Assembly (NCBI GenBank): GCA_964575895.1
Contig: CAZNTE010000004.1
Coordinates: 48,761 to 112,760 of the forward strand
DNA from: Gudongella sp964575895
Lineage (GTDB): Bacteria; Bacillota; Clostridia; Tissierellales; Tissierellaceae
Reading direction: 5' to 3'
DNA: 64,000 nucleotides
Part shown: one piece after another, positions 33,857 through 43,459 of the stretch
How positions within the stretch are numbered: position 1 is the first letter of the stretch
Layout of the letters: every line of letters begins with the position of its first letter
Translations under genes and position numbers: made by a program
The notes under the pieces: generated by a model
What the model was told of the DNA's origin: nothing
Seen by the model: the letters and a program-made list of their open reading frames with translations, nothing else
Database searches by the model: none

Positions 33857-35602
33857 TTAACTTATTGTTATAGCATCGAACTTACAAACTTCGTAGCACT
33901 TTCCACATTTTATACATATATCTTGGTCGATTAAGTGAAGCAATTTTGGCTCGCCACTTATGGCTTCAACTGGGCAATTTCTCTTACACATACCGCAGCC
34001 TATACAATTATCCTCAATGAAGAATGTTATCAGTGCCTTACAAGCCTTTGATGGACATTTCTTATCGTGAATATGAGCTTCATACTCATCTCTGAAGAAT
34101 CTAATAGTACTTAATACTGGATTTGGAGCAGTTTGACCTAGTCCACAAAGGGATCCGTCTTTTACTTCAACAGATAACTTCTCAAGTAGTTCAATATCCC
34201 CTTCTCTTCCATCACCAGCAACAATTCTCTCTAATATTTCAAGGAGTCTCTTGGTTCCCAACCTACAATGGATACACTTACCACAGGATTCCTTCCTTGT
34301 AAAGTCTAGGAAAAATCTAGCCATTTCAACCATGCAAGTGGATTCATCCATAACAACCATACCACCAGAACCCATAATAGCTCCTACCTTTGTTAAGGAT
34401 TCATAGTCAACTGTTGTATCTTCCAAGTGAGCAGGAATACATCCTCCAGATGGTCCACCCATCTGAACAGCTTTAAACTTCTTATTGTTTAGGATTCCTC
34501 CTCCTATTCCATAAATGATATCCTTAATTGGCATTCCCATGGGAACTTCAACCAGTCCACCTTTTTTGATTTTTCCAGTTAGTGCAAATACTTTTGTACC
34601 TTTGGATCTTTCTGTTCCATAGGCTGCAAATGCACTTCCACCTTTTCTTATTATCCAAGGGATATTTGCAAAGGTTTCAACGTTATTAATATTAGTTGGC
34701 TTGTTCCAAAAACCTTTTTGTGCAGGAAATGGTGGTTTAAGTCTTGGCATTCCTCTTTCACCTTCAAGAGAAGCGATCAATGCTGTTTCCTCTCCACAAA
34801 CAAATGCTCCTGCACCTGCTTTAATTCTAATTTCAAGATTAAAGCCAGTTCCAAGTATATTCTTACCTAAATATCCTGCTTCTTTAGCTTGTTTGATTGC
34901 AATATTCAATCTCTTTATAGCCAAAGGATACTCAGCTCTAACATAGATAATTCCTTCTTCTGCTCCGATGGCATAAGCTCCAATTGCCATACCTTCCAAT
35001 AATCTGTGTGGATCTCCCTCTAGAATTGCTCTATCCATGAAAGCTCCTGGGTCTCCCTCATCTGCATTACAAACCATGAACTTAGGTGTAGCTTTCTCCT
35101 TTAGTGCAGCATTCCACTTAAACCAAGTTGGGAAACCTGCTCCACCTCTACCCCTTAATCCAGATACCTTTACTTCTTCAATAACTTCTTCAGGTGTTAA
35201 TTCCATTAAGCACTTTCTAAGTCCTTCATAGCCACCTTTTTCTATGTATTCTTCTAACTTTTCAGGGTTTATAATTCCACAGTTTTCTATGGTTATCCTC
35301 ACCTGTTTATCTATTGCTTCTTTGTCTATGTCTGATATCTTGTTAGAAATATCTTCATCCTTAGCAATGGCTTTACTTAATAGCTCAGTTGCCTTATCAT
35401 GGGAAACCTTTACAAATCTCTCCATGTTGCCTAAATCATCATATATATCAACTATTGGCTCTAAGTGACACATTCCTACACATCCGGTAAGTTCCAGCCC
35501 CACATTTAAGTCATTGGACTTTATATGATCATCTAAGGTCTCATATACTTTCCTCGCTCCAGCAGCAATACCACAACTACCTAGTCCAACTACAACTTTC
35601 AT
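33857..35602 (-). CDS. NuoF/HydB/StnB-like NADH-binding subunit
   Basis: A 581-residue flavin/iron-sulfur protein. The N-terminal thioredoxin-like [2Fe-2S] domain has Cys10, 41 and 45. The NuoF core follows, with GLRGRGGAGFPTWFKW near 147 (FMN/NADH), GAGAFVCGEETALIASLEG near 270 and an SLBB domain. The [4Fe-4S] site ESCGKCIHC is near 436 and a C-terminal 2x[4Fe-4S] ferredoxin has CIGCGMCKRNC (about 531) and CIKCGKCYEVC (about 561). It oxidises or reduces NAD and passes electrons to its partners. The same architecture occurs in bifurcating HydABC and HylABC enzymes. Confidence 0.9.
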   Translation of the reverse strand: MKVVVGLGSCGIAAGARKVYETLDDHIKSNDLNVGLELTGCVGMCHLEPIVDIYDDLGNMERFVKVSHDKATELLSKAIAKDEDISNKISDIDKEAIDKQVRITIENCGIINPEKLEEYIEKGGYEGLRKCLMELTPEEVIEEVKVSGLRGRGGAGFPTWFKWNAALKEKATPKFMVCNADEGDPGAFMDRAILEGDPHRLLEGMAIGAYAIGAEEGIIYVRAEYPLAIKRLNIAIKQAKEAGYLGKNILGTGFNLEIRIKAGAGAFVCGEETALIASLEGERGMPRLKPPFPAQKGFWNKPTNINNVETFANIPWIIRKGGSAFAAYGTERSKGTKVFALTGKIKKGGLVEVPMGMPIKDIIYGIGGGILNNKKFKAVQMGGPSGGCIPAHLEDTTVDYESLTKVGAIMGSGGMVVMDESTCMVEMARFFLDFTRKESCGKCIHCRLGTKRLLEILERIVAGDGREGDIELLEKLSVEVKDGSLCGLGQTAPNPVLSTIRFFRDEYEAHIHDKKCPSKACKALITFFIEDNCIGCGMCKRNCPVEAISGEPKLLHLIDQDICIKCGKCYEVCKFDAITIS

Positions 35603-36136
35603 CTAATTTCCCTCCTTTACTACTAAGGATTCCTTTTTAAGACCTCTGATAATGTCCTTAGTCTTCTTTGGAGTTAAACTTCCATATGTTTCACCATTTA
35701 TCATCATAACTGGTGATAAACTACAACATCCTAGGCAAGCAACATTGTTAAGTGTAAATAGGTTATCATCTGTTGTTTCTCCATCCTTAATACCGAGTTC
35801 TTCAGTTATGGCTTCTTCAATTCCATCTGCACCATTTACATGACATGCTGTTCCTTTACAAAGCATGATTAAGTTTTCGCCCACTGGCTTAAGTCTAAAC
35901 TGAGTATAGAATGTAGCTACACCATATGTTTGAGAACTATTAATCCCAGTTTCATTGGAAATGTGCTCAAGAACTGAAAGGGGAAGAAACCCATATGTTT
36001 CCTGGGCGTATTGAAGAATTGTAATTAAACTGCCCTTAACATTCCTATACTTATCTAAGACTTCATCCAATAGTGATAAATCAACAGATTCATCTAAAAA
36101 ATGAGTCTTCAAATCTTTTGATCCGCAGCAGCCCAC
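35603..36136 (-). CDS. NuoE/HydC/StnC-like [2Fe-2S] subunit
   Basis: A 177-residue subunit with the thioredoxin-like [2Fe-2S] fold of NuoE. Cysteines Cys93, 98, 134 and 138 give the C-x4-C...C-x3-C pattern, and YGVATFYTQF (71-80) is the family signature. The start is GTG with AAAGGAG 8 bases upstream. The first residues (GCCGSK) add two cysteines not needed by the fold. First gene of the operon; the NuoF-like gene follows without a gap. Confidence 0.9.
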   Translation of the reverse strand: MGCCGSKDLKTHFLDESVDLSLLDEVLDKYRNVKGSLITILQYAQETYGFLPLSVLEHISNETGINSSQTYGVATFYTQFRLKPVGENLIMLCKGTACHVNGADGIEEAITEELGIKDGETTDDNLFTLNNVACLGCCSLSPVMMINGETYGSLTPKKTKDIIRGLKKESLVVKEGN

Positions 36137-36177
36137 AATATCAACTCCTTTACTTTTAGTTATAAATCAACAGTATA

Positions 36178-36206
36178 ATTATAACCCATATTTTCTGAAT
36201 AAACAA
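36178..36206 (-). promoter_or_regulatory. Promoter of the Stn-like operon
   Basis: Minus strand: -35 TTGTTT (36201-36206), 17-base spacer, perfect -10 TATAAT (36178-36183). Leader about 35 bases. Confidence 0.65.
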
Positions 36207-36217
36207 TCATATAAACC

Positions 36218-36231
36218 GTTAATAAGATAAC
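36218..36231. promoter_or_regulatory. Possible Rex-type operator
   Basis: GTTA-N6-TAAC lies just upstream of the -35 box. It matches the core of the clostridial Rex site (TTGTTAA-N4-TTAACAA), but only part of the flanks fits. Rex senses NADH/NAD, which would suit this operon. Confidence 0.3.
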
Positions 36232-36335
36232 ATGCTTGTTAATTCTTTGCCAAATTTGAAAACCTCTATAAATACAATTTCCTAGAAAATTACTAGGGAT
36301 TAAATAATTATTTTTGCAAGTTTCTATACTAAAAA

Positions 36336-36362
36336 ATTCACCTAGATGATCTCTAGGTGAAT
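36336..36362 (-). terminator. Terminator of the pmbA-end operon
   Basis: ATTCACCTAGA pairs perfectly with its complement (5-base loop) and runs into six Ts on the minus strand, 5 bases after the stop at 36367. Confidence 0.9.
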
Positions 36363-36366
36363 CTCC

Positions 36367-37716
36367 TTAACTTCCTGCTATGGATAACTTTTTAAGTTTA
36401 ATACTGGGAGAACCAAAGTGGCTGCCACTTGGGAACCCGAATTTTATGTCACTTCCAACTTCTTCTATATCCATCAACATGGAGAAAAAGTTTCCTGCAA
36501 CTGTCACTCCATTTATTCCTTTAGTAATTTTACCTTCTTCTATTAGAAAGCCTTGAGCTTGCATGGAAAAATCTCCTGACACTGGGTTAAGTCCTGAATG
36601 TAATCCTGCTACATGTGTAACAAGCACACCATTATCAATATTTGAGACTAACTCATCTAAGGACTTTTCTCCTATTTTCACAAGGATGTTAGTTCCTTTA
36701 GTTGATATAGGTGTTTTATATGATTCTCTAAAGCCATTTCCAGTGGGAGCTACACCTGCCTTTAAAGCAGCTTTCCCGTTATATAATAAGGTGTTTAACT
36801 TACCATTCTCCACTATTTTCTTATACATTGTTGCATTTCCCTCATCATCAAATGTACTAAGGGCAAATCCCATTTCACATAGTGGATCCTCTAATATAGT
36901 AAAAACATCTGAGGCTATGACTTCTCCAGTCTTATCTTTTAACTGTGACAAGCCTTTCTGAGCATTTTCCGCTGAGAATGTGGGAAAGAAGGCCTCTAAT
37001 ATATCTGCAAAAACATTCCCCTTTATTATTGTGGTGTAGTCATTACTTTTTATTGGTTTAGCATTTAGCAAGGATACTGCCTCATTTACAGATTCTTTAG
37101 CAATATCTTCAATATCAATATCCTTAAAATCTCTAAACATCCTTAGAGCTGAGCCAGTTTTTGTGTCATTATCATCCTTGGCAACAACACCCATGTATAT
37201 TACTGCTCCTCCACCTGCTTCCTTCATATCTAAACCCTTTGAATTGTATATCTCCTTAGAAATATTATATTCTTCATAAATGCAGCTTTGGAGAGATGTG
37301 ATTCTCTTGTCTAAGGATAGAGCTGTCTTTTCCAACTTTTTCATCAACTCTATTTTTTCATCTATTGAAACCTCATCTATCTTATTTTTAATCTGGTTAT
37401 TTATCATATACTCGTCAGATGGTTCAAATATTGGGGTTAAGTCTGTAGTATCAATATATTTTGCATTATCATATGCTTGTTCGACTAATAATCTAGCTGA
37501 GGCTTCATCCAATGTTTCAGAGAAAGCATAGCCCATCTTCCCATCCTTCAATCCTCTAAAGGAAACTCCTGATGATTCTGCAATTGCATACTTATCAATT
37601 TCTCCATTAAAAACATGTATAGAAAGAGTCTTCTCTTCATTCCTATAAAGTTCCAGATCATCGAATTTATCTCTACCTAGTAAGAATACAATTTCCTTAA
37701 AATGATTAAAATCCAT
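36367..37716 (-). CDS. pmbA: TldE/PmbA-family metallopeptidase subunit
   Basis: The non-catalytic-type partner in the TldD/TldE heterodimer, 449 residues. The family segment SGDFSMQAQGFLIEEGKITKGI near 382 and VTHVAGLHSGLNPVSGDF just before it are clear; there is no HExxxH motif. TldD/E proteases unfold and cut small peptides, for example in maturation of microcins and some RiPPs, or degrade antitoxin CcdA. The ATG overlaps the tldD stop (TAATG). No RiPP precursor gene was seen nearby. Confidence 0.92.
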   Translation of the reverse strand: MDFNHFKEIVFLLGRDKFDDLELYRNEEKTLSIHVFNGEIDKYAIAESSGVSFRGLKDGKMGYAFSETLDEASARLLVEQAYDNAKYIDTTDLTPIFEPSDEYMINNQIKNKIDEVSIDEKIELMKKLEKTALSLDKRITSLQSCIYEEYNISKEIYNSKGLDMKEAGGGAVIYMGVVAKDDNDTKTGSALRMFRDFKDIDIEDIAKESVNEAVSLLNAKPIKSNDYTTIIKGNVFADILEAFFPTFSAENAQKGLSQLKDKTGEVIASDVFTILEDPLCEMGFALSTFDDEGNATMYKKIVENGKLNTLLYNGKAALKAGVAPTGNGFRESYKTPISTKGTNILVKIGEKSLDELVSNIDNGVLVTHVAGLHSGLNPVSGDFSMQAQGFLIEEGKITKGINGVTVAGNFFSMLMDIEEVGSDIKFGFPSGSHFGSPSIKLKKLSIAGS

Positions 37717-39107
37717 TATTCATCCCCCTTTCTTCCACCAACTGTAAGCTTGCTGACTCTTAATGTTGGTTGACCTACATTTGCTGGAATTGAACCACTA
37801 GATGATCCACACATACCCTGCCCATGGGAAAGATTGTTTCCCACTGCATCTATAAGGTTTAATACTTCTATACCATTTCCTATTAAAGTTGCACCTCTTA
37901 GTGGTTTTACTATTTTGCCGTTTTCAACTAGGTAGCCTTCCATAACTGCAAAATTGAAATCCCCAGTAGCAGGGTTTACACTTCCTCCCCCTAGTTTCTT
38001 GGCATACAATGCTTTTTCAGTATTAGAAATTATATCATCCCTGGTCATCTTACCAGCATCAATATAGGTGTTGTTCATCCTGGATGTTGGTGCAAACTTA
38101 TATGATTGTCTTCTGGATGAAGCTGTAGATTGGGTATTCATTCTTCTTCCATTTAATTTATCAACTAGATAGGATTTTAATATTCCATTTTCTATTAATA
38201 TGTTTCTTTTTGTTGGAGTACCTTCATCATCAATATTGGTAGTCCCCCAAGCATTTGGAATAGTTCCATCATCTATGGCTGTAACCAAGGGCGAAGCAAC
38301 CATTTGACCCATTTTACCAGCGAATGCAGAAGTTCCTTTGGATACAAAAGCTGCCTCTAAAGCATGACCACATGCCTCATGGAATAAAACTCCACCAAAT
38401 TCATTATCTATTATAACTGGCATAGTTCCACTGGGAGCATAGTCTGCATAAATCATTTCTTTTGCAATTCTTGATGCTTCCCTTGCAACTTCCTCAACAT
38501 TTACATCATCATAGAATTCAAACCCCATTGATGCTCCTGGGGCGTAGTATCCTTCTTGCATTTCTCCATTTCTATTTGCTACAGATGCTACAGTGAATCT
38601 TGTTCTAACTCTCTTATCATTGGCCCATAATCCATCAGTATTTGCTATGAAAATATCCTGTTCCTCTTCAAGGTAAGTAGCACTTACTTGAGAAATGATT
38701 GGATCATACTCTTTACCTGCCCTATATGCTCTTTTTAATAGTTCTATTTTATCCTTTTTCTCTACCTGAAATAGATTCTTCTTAATTGGATTGTAATCTG
38801 TTGAGTTTCTCTTTAGGAAGTTAAGTACCCTTTCTGTATCCTTACCATTAAGGGCTGCAGCAGCATTTTTTGCAACCTTAATTAGGTTTTCTTCACTAGA
38901 ATCATTGGTATAGGCGTAAATTGCGTTAAAGTTGTCAAGAATTCTAATTCCAACACCATATTCTCTTCCAGTCATATTATTCTCAATATTACCTCCTATG
39001 AGTTTAATATTTCCCACAAGCTTATCTTCCAAAAAAATTTCAGCAAAATCTCCACCTCTTGATAATGCTGCATTTAAAACATTCTCTACTGTCGACTTAT
39101 TTAACAT
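37716..39107 (-). CDS. tldD: TldD-family metallopeptidase subunit
   Basis: Zinc-dependent catalytic subunit, 463 residues. The active-site motif HEACGH, in GGVLFHEACGHALEA near residue 240, supplies both histidines and the glutamate. The distal GSSSGSIPANVGQP segment near 440 is conserved in TldD. The start overlaps the CYTH gene by 11 bases and the stop overlaps pmbA by 1, giving tight coupling of the heterodimer genes. Confidence 0.93.
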   Translation of the reverse strand: MLNKSTVENVLNAALSRGGDFAEIFLEDKLVGNIKLIGGNIENNMTGREYGVGIRILDNFNAIYAYTNDSSEENLIKVAKNAAAALNGKDTERVLNFLKRNSTDYNPIKKNLFQVEKKDKIELLKRAYRAGKEYDPIISQVSATYLEEEQDIFIANTDGLWANDKRVRTRFTVASVANRNGEMQEGYYAPGASMGFEFYDDVNVEEVAREASRIAKEMIYADYAPSGTMPVIIDNEFGGVLFHEACGHALEAAFVSKGTSAFAGKMGQMVASPLVTAIDDGTIPNAWGTTNIDDEGTPTKRNILIENGILKSYLVDKLNGRRMNTQSTASSRRQSYKFAPTSRMNNTYIDAGKMTRDDIISNTEKALYAKKLGGGSVNPATGDFNFAVMEGYLVENGKIVKPLRGATLIGNGIEVLNLIDAVGNNLSHGQGMCGSSSGSIPANVGQPTLRVSKLTVGGRKGDE

Positions 39108-39654
39108 CTTTTCCCTCCTTAAGCTTTTGCTGTAATTCTACTATTGATAGTCTAGAAATATTCTCTCTTGGAATATCCAATAGAGTAATTATTTCTTCCA
39201 AATCATCCTCTTGTTCAACTTCTATTTCCATATAGGGAAAAGGATATGTTTTATCATCCCAGATATCTATATCTATTCTAGCTTTCTTGAAACTATATGA
39301 TCTTCTGTCCTTAAACCCAACATCAACCACTTTAAAACCAAGCTTGCCAAATATATTAAGGATATTATCCTTTTCTTCTAAGGTTACATTGTATTCTATA
39401 TTCTCTCTTAGGCTCTCATTTAAGATTTTCTCTTTTAGAGTTAGAGTTATTTCCTTTTTGCCAGATATTTCTTCTTCCATTTCTCTGATTCTTAAATAAG
39501 CATCCAAGTATGATTTTATTGGTTTCTCTAAATTATCCAGTAGAGTGTTAATTTGTTTTTCAATTGCAACAAGTTTCCCACCAAGGGATATAATCTTTTC
39601 TTGCATTCTATCTACATCGATATTTAAAACCTTCACCTCTAGTTCCTTAGTCAT
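39097..39654 (-). CDS. CYTH-domain protein (class IV cyclase / triphosphatase type)
   Basis: A 185-residue CYTH tunnel-fold protein. The hallmark ExExK is present at the N-terminus (ELEVK, 4-8), and further charged strands (RIREMEEE, TLTLKEK, MEIEVEQED) line the expected triphosphate tunnel. Members hydrolyse inorganic or thiamine triphosphate or make cAMP; sequence alone does not tell which. It overlaps tldD by 11 bases and follows nagB by 9 bases. Confidence 0.85.
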   Translation of the reverse strand: MTKELEVKVLNIDVDRMQEKIISLGGKLVAIEKQINTLLDNLEKPIKSYLDAYLRIREMEEEISGKKEITLTLKEKILNESLRENIEYNVTLEEKDNILNIFGKLGFKVVDVGFKDRRSYSFKKARIDIDIWDDKTYPFPYMEIEVEQEDDLEEIITLLDIPRENISRLSIVELQQKLKEGKDVK

Positions 39655-39663
39655 ATAATCCCC

Positions 39664-40395
39664 CTATTTCACTGATGAGTATGCATCCTCATCGCAGATA
39701 ATAGTAACATCTTTATGAGCTAGTAAAAATGATACTGGTAGTTGTGTACTTATAAGTGGTTCCTTGATCAATTTAGCTATAACCTCAGCTTTGTTTTTTC
39801 CAGTTGCTATTAATACGATTTTATCTGACTTTAATATGCTACCCATGCCCATGGATACTGCTTTCTTTGGGACCTCATCCATTGAGTTGAAAAACCTAGA
39901 GTTGTCTTTTATTGTCTCCTCAGTTAAATCAACAAGGGAAGTGTTTGCATTTAATTTTACATCTGGTTCATTAAAGGCAATATGACCATTGGAACCAACC
40001 CCTAGTACTTGGAGTTTAATTCCACCGGCATCTAAAATCATCTTATCGTAATTTAGTATGGTATCTTGAACCTTTTCAATATCACCACTGGGCACATGGG
40101 TGTTTTCCATTGATATATTGATGTGATCAAATAGCTCCTTATTCATGAAGTATCTGTAGCTATTTGGATTATCTTTATCCAGTCCAATATACTCATCAAG
40201 ATTGAAGGAGGTAACCTTGGAAAAATCCAGACCTTCTTCCTGGAATCTTCTAATTAGTTCCTTGTACATTCCAATGGGTGTTGATCCTGTGGCTAATCCT
40301 AAAACCGTGCTTGGATTACTTCTAATCTCTGCCTCAAAAATGTCAGCTGCTTCTCTACTTACCTCTTCGTAACTTCCTTTTACGATTACTTTCAT
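39664..40395 (-). CDS. nagB: Glucosamine-6-phosphate deaminase
   Basis: Converts glucosamine-6-phosphate to fructose-6-phosphate and ammonia in amino-sugar catabolism. Conserved parts: LGLATGSTPIGMY (33-45), FNLDEYIGL (64-72, catalytic Asp near 67), GVGSNGHIAFNEP (about 131-143, with the catalytic His). Length 243 fits the Firmicute enzyme, which lacks the C-terminal allosteric extension of E. coli NagB. nagA is not next to it. Confidence 0.95.
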   Translation of the reverse strand: MKVIVKGSYEEVSREAADIFEAEIRSNPSTVLGLATGSTPIGMYKELIRRFQEEGLDFSKVTSFNLDEYIGLDKDNPNSYRYFMNKELFDHINISMENTHVPSGDIEKVQDTILNYDKMILDAGGIKLQVLGVGSNGHIAFNEPDVKLNANTSLVDLTEETIKDNSRFFNSMDEVPKKAVSMGMGSILKSDKIVLIATGKNKAEVIAKLIKEPLISTQLPVSFLLAHKDVTIICDEDAYSSVK

Positions 40396-40396
40396 A

Positions 40397-41086
40397 CTAT
40401 TCCTCCAATATCAATTTAAGTTTAAAATCTAAATAGTCACTAGAAACTAAGTGAAACATCATTCCTTCAAAAATTCCTTCAATGGAATACTTATGACCCT
40501 CAGCATGTAAATGACCGTAAACAAAGGTATCTACCCTATACTCTTTTAACAAATCCACAAACTCATTTTTCCTTAACTTTCCGTCAAAGGGAGGATAGTG
40601 AAGCATGGCTATACGATAATCAACGGTTTCAGGAATGCTCTTTAAGGATGCTTCAAGCCTTAGTAGTTCTCTATTGTATATTTTTTCATCCTGATTATCA
40701 AAGCCATCAGAGTCCTTAGACATCCATCCTCTTGTACCAGCTATCCCAATGTTCTTGTAAACAAAGCAATCATTTCGAATGAAATGGATGGTCTTCAAAT
40801 CCAATGATCTTATCTTTGAAATCCCTTCCCACCAATAATCGTGGTTTCCCTTTATTACTACTTTTCGTCCAGGTAACTCATCAATTAATTTTAAATCCGG
40901 ATAAGCATCCTTAAGCTTTAAACCCCAGGAAATATCTCCTGGAATTATTACCAGATCCTCATCAGTGACTTTTTTAGACCAATCTTCTATAATTTTTTCC
41001 TTGTGATTTATCCACTTTTCACCAAATACATCCATGGGTTTTGTATTTGAGTGATCAAAATGTAAATCTCCTATTGCATAAATCAT
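40397..41086 (-). CDS. Metallophosphoesterase
   Basis: Calcineurin-like phosphoesterase of 229 residues with the metal-ligand series GDLHFDH (6-12), PGDISWG (49-55), GNHDYWW (80-86), the His of MLHYPPF (near 165) and YGHLHAEGH (near 194). The start is within 20 bases of the YhaN-like gene stop. Substrate unknown; similar stand-alone enzymes in clostridia are annotated only as predicted phosphohydrolases. Confidence 0.88.
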   Translation of the reverse strand: MIYAIGDLHFDHSNTKPMDVFGEKWINHKEKIIEDWSKKVTDEDLVIIPGDISWGLKLKDAYPDLKLIDELPGRKVVIKGNHDYWWEGISKIRSLDLKTIHFIRNDCFVYKNIGIAGTRGWMSKDSDGFDNQDEKIYNRELLRLEASLKSIPETVDYRIAMLHYPPFDGKLRKNEFVDLLKEYRVDTFVYGHLHAEGHKYSIEGIFEGMMFHLVSSDYLDFKLKLILEE

Positions 41087-41104
41087 ACTTACACCTCTAT
41101 TTTC

Positions 41105-43459
41105 CTAGCATAAACTTACGTAATTATATTTGATTCCTAACTGATCCATTAAAATACCCTCTCTCTCATGACAAGTGAAGATAAAAATTTGCCTCCCCTT
41201 AAATGTTTCATCTAAAAATGACAGGATATTTTCTAGTCTTTTATTGTCATAATGAGCAAAGGATTCATCTAAGAATAGGGGCATATCTTTGCCCATTATA
41301 TGATTTGAAAGGGCTATTCTTAAGCTGAAGTAAAGCTGATCGATGGTTCCTCCACTTAAGCTACTAATGTCAATCAACCTATCACTTGCATCTATTACAG
41401 AAAGATTCAATTGGTTATCAATTCTAACTCCCTTGTACTTATTCTGAGTTATGGCCTGAAACAATTTACCTACTTCCTTGTTGATTATAGGAGCAAATTC
41501 TCTATGCATCTCCATTGATATTTTTAATATCCTGTCCTTTGCTATGCCTAAGGTCCTTATAGTACTTTCTAGACTATTAAGTTCCTCTTCCTTTCTCTTT
41601 AACTCATCGGATACAAAATCCTCTTTACTCTTATCATCTTCTAGACTTCTTATCCTGATTTGGGATGAACTAATATCCACTTCAAGTTCTTTAAGTATAT
41701 CATTTAGTTTATCAATTCTATCTACAATTTCATATCTTTCATCATAGAAATCTGGTTTCTCCGTTACTTCATGCCCTTTTTCATTTAGTTCAAAATTAGT
41801 CAATATTTTATTTATGTTCTCTAATTCTTCAATGGTTAATTGGTTATCCTCCTTGATGGCAAGTAACCTTCTCTTTAGCTTTACTGACTCTTTGTATTCT
41901 TCAATATCTGTAACCTTGTTGTGAAGAAGAATCTCAGTTAACTGGTCATGAATAATTTGATTTTCCTGTAATTCATTGGAGTAATCCCTAGAGATTTCAT
42001 CTAGTTCTTCCTGAAGTTGGTTTTTTTCATCCTTAATTCGATTATTAGCTATTTTTTTAGACTTCCTATCCTCGATTACTTGAAAATATTCATCCATAGA
42101 ACTGCAATTAGCCTTTGAAATAATTTCTTCCATCTTCTTCAAATATCCATTTAATTCAAGGTATTTACTAATATCGCTCTTCAAACTCCTATTTGATATT
42201 AAAATATATATAATGGGAATAAGGGCAAAATGAACCAGGTACCTAAGTTGCAAATTTTCAATATTGAAGGTTGCAATTTGTAGAATAATGTATAGTGCTA
42301 TAATAGCACCTAGTAGTATTCTTCTGCTTTTTAACTTCTTCTTACTGTTTACAAGTTCTAATTCTATATTCACTTCATGGTTCTCAAAATTCGAGTCTAA
42401 TTTCATAAATTGATTATACTCTTCAATTCCTGCATCAATTTCATCAATCTCATCTTGGCTTAAAATATTAATTTTGCTTAATTTATCCTCTAGATAATTA
42501 ATACTTTCTACGGATTTTTCAAGCTTAGCTCTTTGTATTCTTTCTAAAGTGCTAAGTTCCAATGCCCTATCCAACATCTCAATATCAATTGACTCAAATT
42601 CTTTTAGGTCACCTATTTCAATCTCAAAGTTTTTAATTTTGTCTATTAGATCTTCTCTTCTTCTTAAATTAACATTCCTATCCCAAAGAAGAATTGTAGT
42701 ATTCTTCCCCTTCAGATTCTTTATTTCTTCCTTTACTTCTTCTCTTTTTCCTTTTAAACCATCTAATTTATCAAGTTCTCTAATGTAGTCCTCCTTACTT
42801 ATCATTAGACTATTGTGGGTATTCTTCAACTCTTGAATTTGAGAATTCAACCTATAATAGTATGAAGTGGGAGCTCTTAAAGAACCAATTTCCTTTAATT
42901 GTGAATCGATTTTTTCCAATGCCTTCTCGACTGAGATATTGTCATCTCCTCTTATGGATGATTGAGTGATTCTATCTCTAATTTCATCTACCAGCTTACT
43001 ATCTGTCATAAGTCCCAATTGTCCAATGGATAATGTATTTTTAAAGACAGAACCATTAACACCAAAAAGTTCGTAACCTGGCTGTAAAACCCTGTTTGAA
43101 TTACCCATGGCATAACTTTTGGTTAAATCTTCTCCAGTTAATAAGTCTGTTACCTTAGTCTCTTCTACTCCCTTGAGAAAATTCCTCCAAATTTGAATAT
43201 CAGTTTCTCCCTTGCTTATTAATGCCAATCCCTTGTAGTTAACATCATTCCAAGGCCTGTACTTTTCATGGGTTGATAAGTACAGTGTTGTCTTTGTATT
43301 TGGTTTTAGGAATCCATAAAAAATCCCATCTATGAAGCTATGAATTGTTGACTTTCCCGCTTCGTTATAACCATAAATTAGGTTGATTCCATCCTTGAAT
43401 TCAAATTTAGTGTTATTAAATCTACCAAAGGATTCTAAAAATATAGATTTTATAATCAT
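41105..43459 (-). CDS. YhaN/SbcC-like AAA ATPase with coiled coil
   Basis: SMC/Rad50-type ATPase of 784 residues. Walker A GYNEAGKST is at 30-38. Long coiled coils cover about 190-350 and 440-650. The ABC signature SLSGGTIDQLYFSLR is near 698 and Walker B PLFLDESFAHYD near 723. A hydrophobic double segment (about 385-425: GAIIALYIILQIA and YLVHFALIPIIYILI) interrupts the coiled coil, as in Bacillus YhaN, and may tether the complex to the membrane. It starts right after the yhaO-like stop. Confidence 0.88.
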   Translation of the reverse strand: MIIKSIFLESFGRFNNTKFEFKDGINLIYGYNEAGKSTIHSFIDGIFYGFLKPNTKTTLYLSTHEKYRPWNDVNYKGLALISKGETDIQIWRNFLKGVEETKVTDLLTGEDLTKSYAMGNSNRVLQPGYELFGVNGSVFKNTLSIGQLGLMTDSKLVDEIRDRITQSSIRGDDNISVEKALEKIDSQLKEIGSLRAPTSYYYRLNSQIQELKNTHNSLMISKEDYIRELDKLDGLKGKREEVKEEIKNLKGKNTTILLWDRNVNLRRREDLIDKIKNFEIEIGDLKEFESIDIEMLDRALELSTLERIQRAKLEKSVESINYLEDKLSKINILSQDEIDEIDAGIEEYNQFMKLDSNFENHEVNIELELVNSKKKLKSRRILLGAIIALYIILQIATFNIENLQLRYLVHFALIPIIYILISNRSLKSDISKYLELNGYLKKMEEIISKANCSSMDEYFQVIEDRKSKKIANNRIKDEKNQLQEELDEISRDYSNELQENQIIHDQLTEILLHNKVTDIEEYKESVKLKRRLLAIKEDNQLTIEELENINKILTNFELNEKGHEVTEKPDFYDERYEIVDRIDKLNDILKELEVDISSSQIRIRSLEDDKSKEDFVSDELKRKEEELNSLESTIRTLGIAKDRILKISMEMHREFAPIINKEVGKLFQAITQNKYKGVRIDNQLNLSVIDASDRLIDISSLSGGTIDQLYFSLRIALSNHIMGKDMPLFLDESFAHYDNKRLENILSFLDETFKGRQIFIFTCHEREGILMDQLGIKYNYVSLC

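Noticed and set aside
36367..39107. RiPP biosynthesis locus suggested by tldD/pmbA
   Set aside because: No precursor peptide, radical SAM maturase or exporter of that kind lies next to them; the genes are in a housekeeping run.
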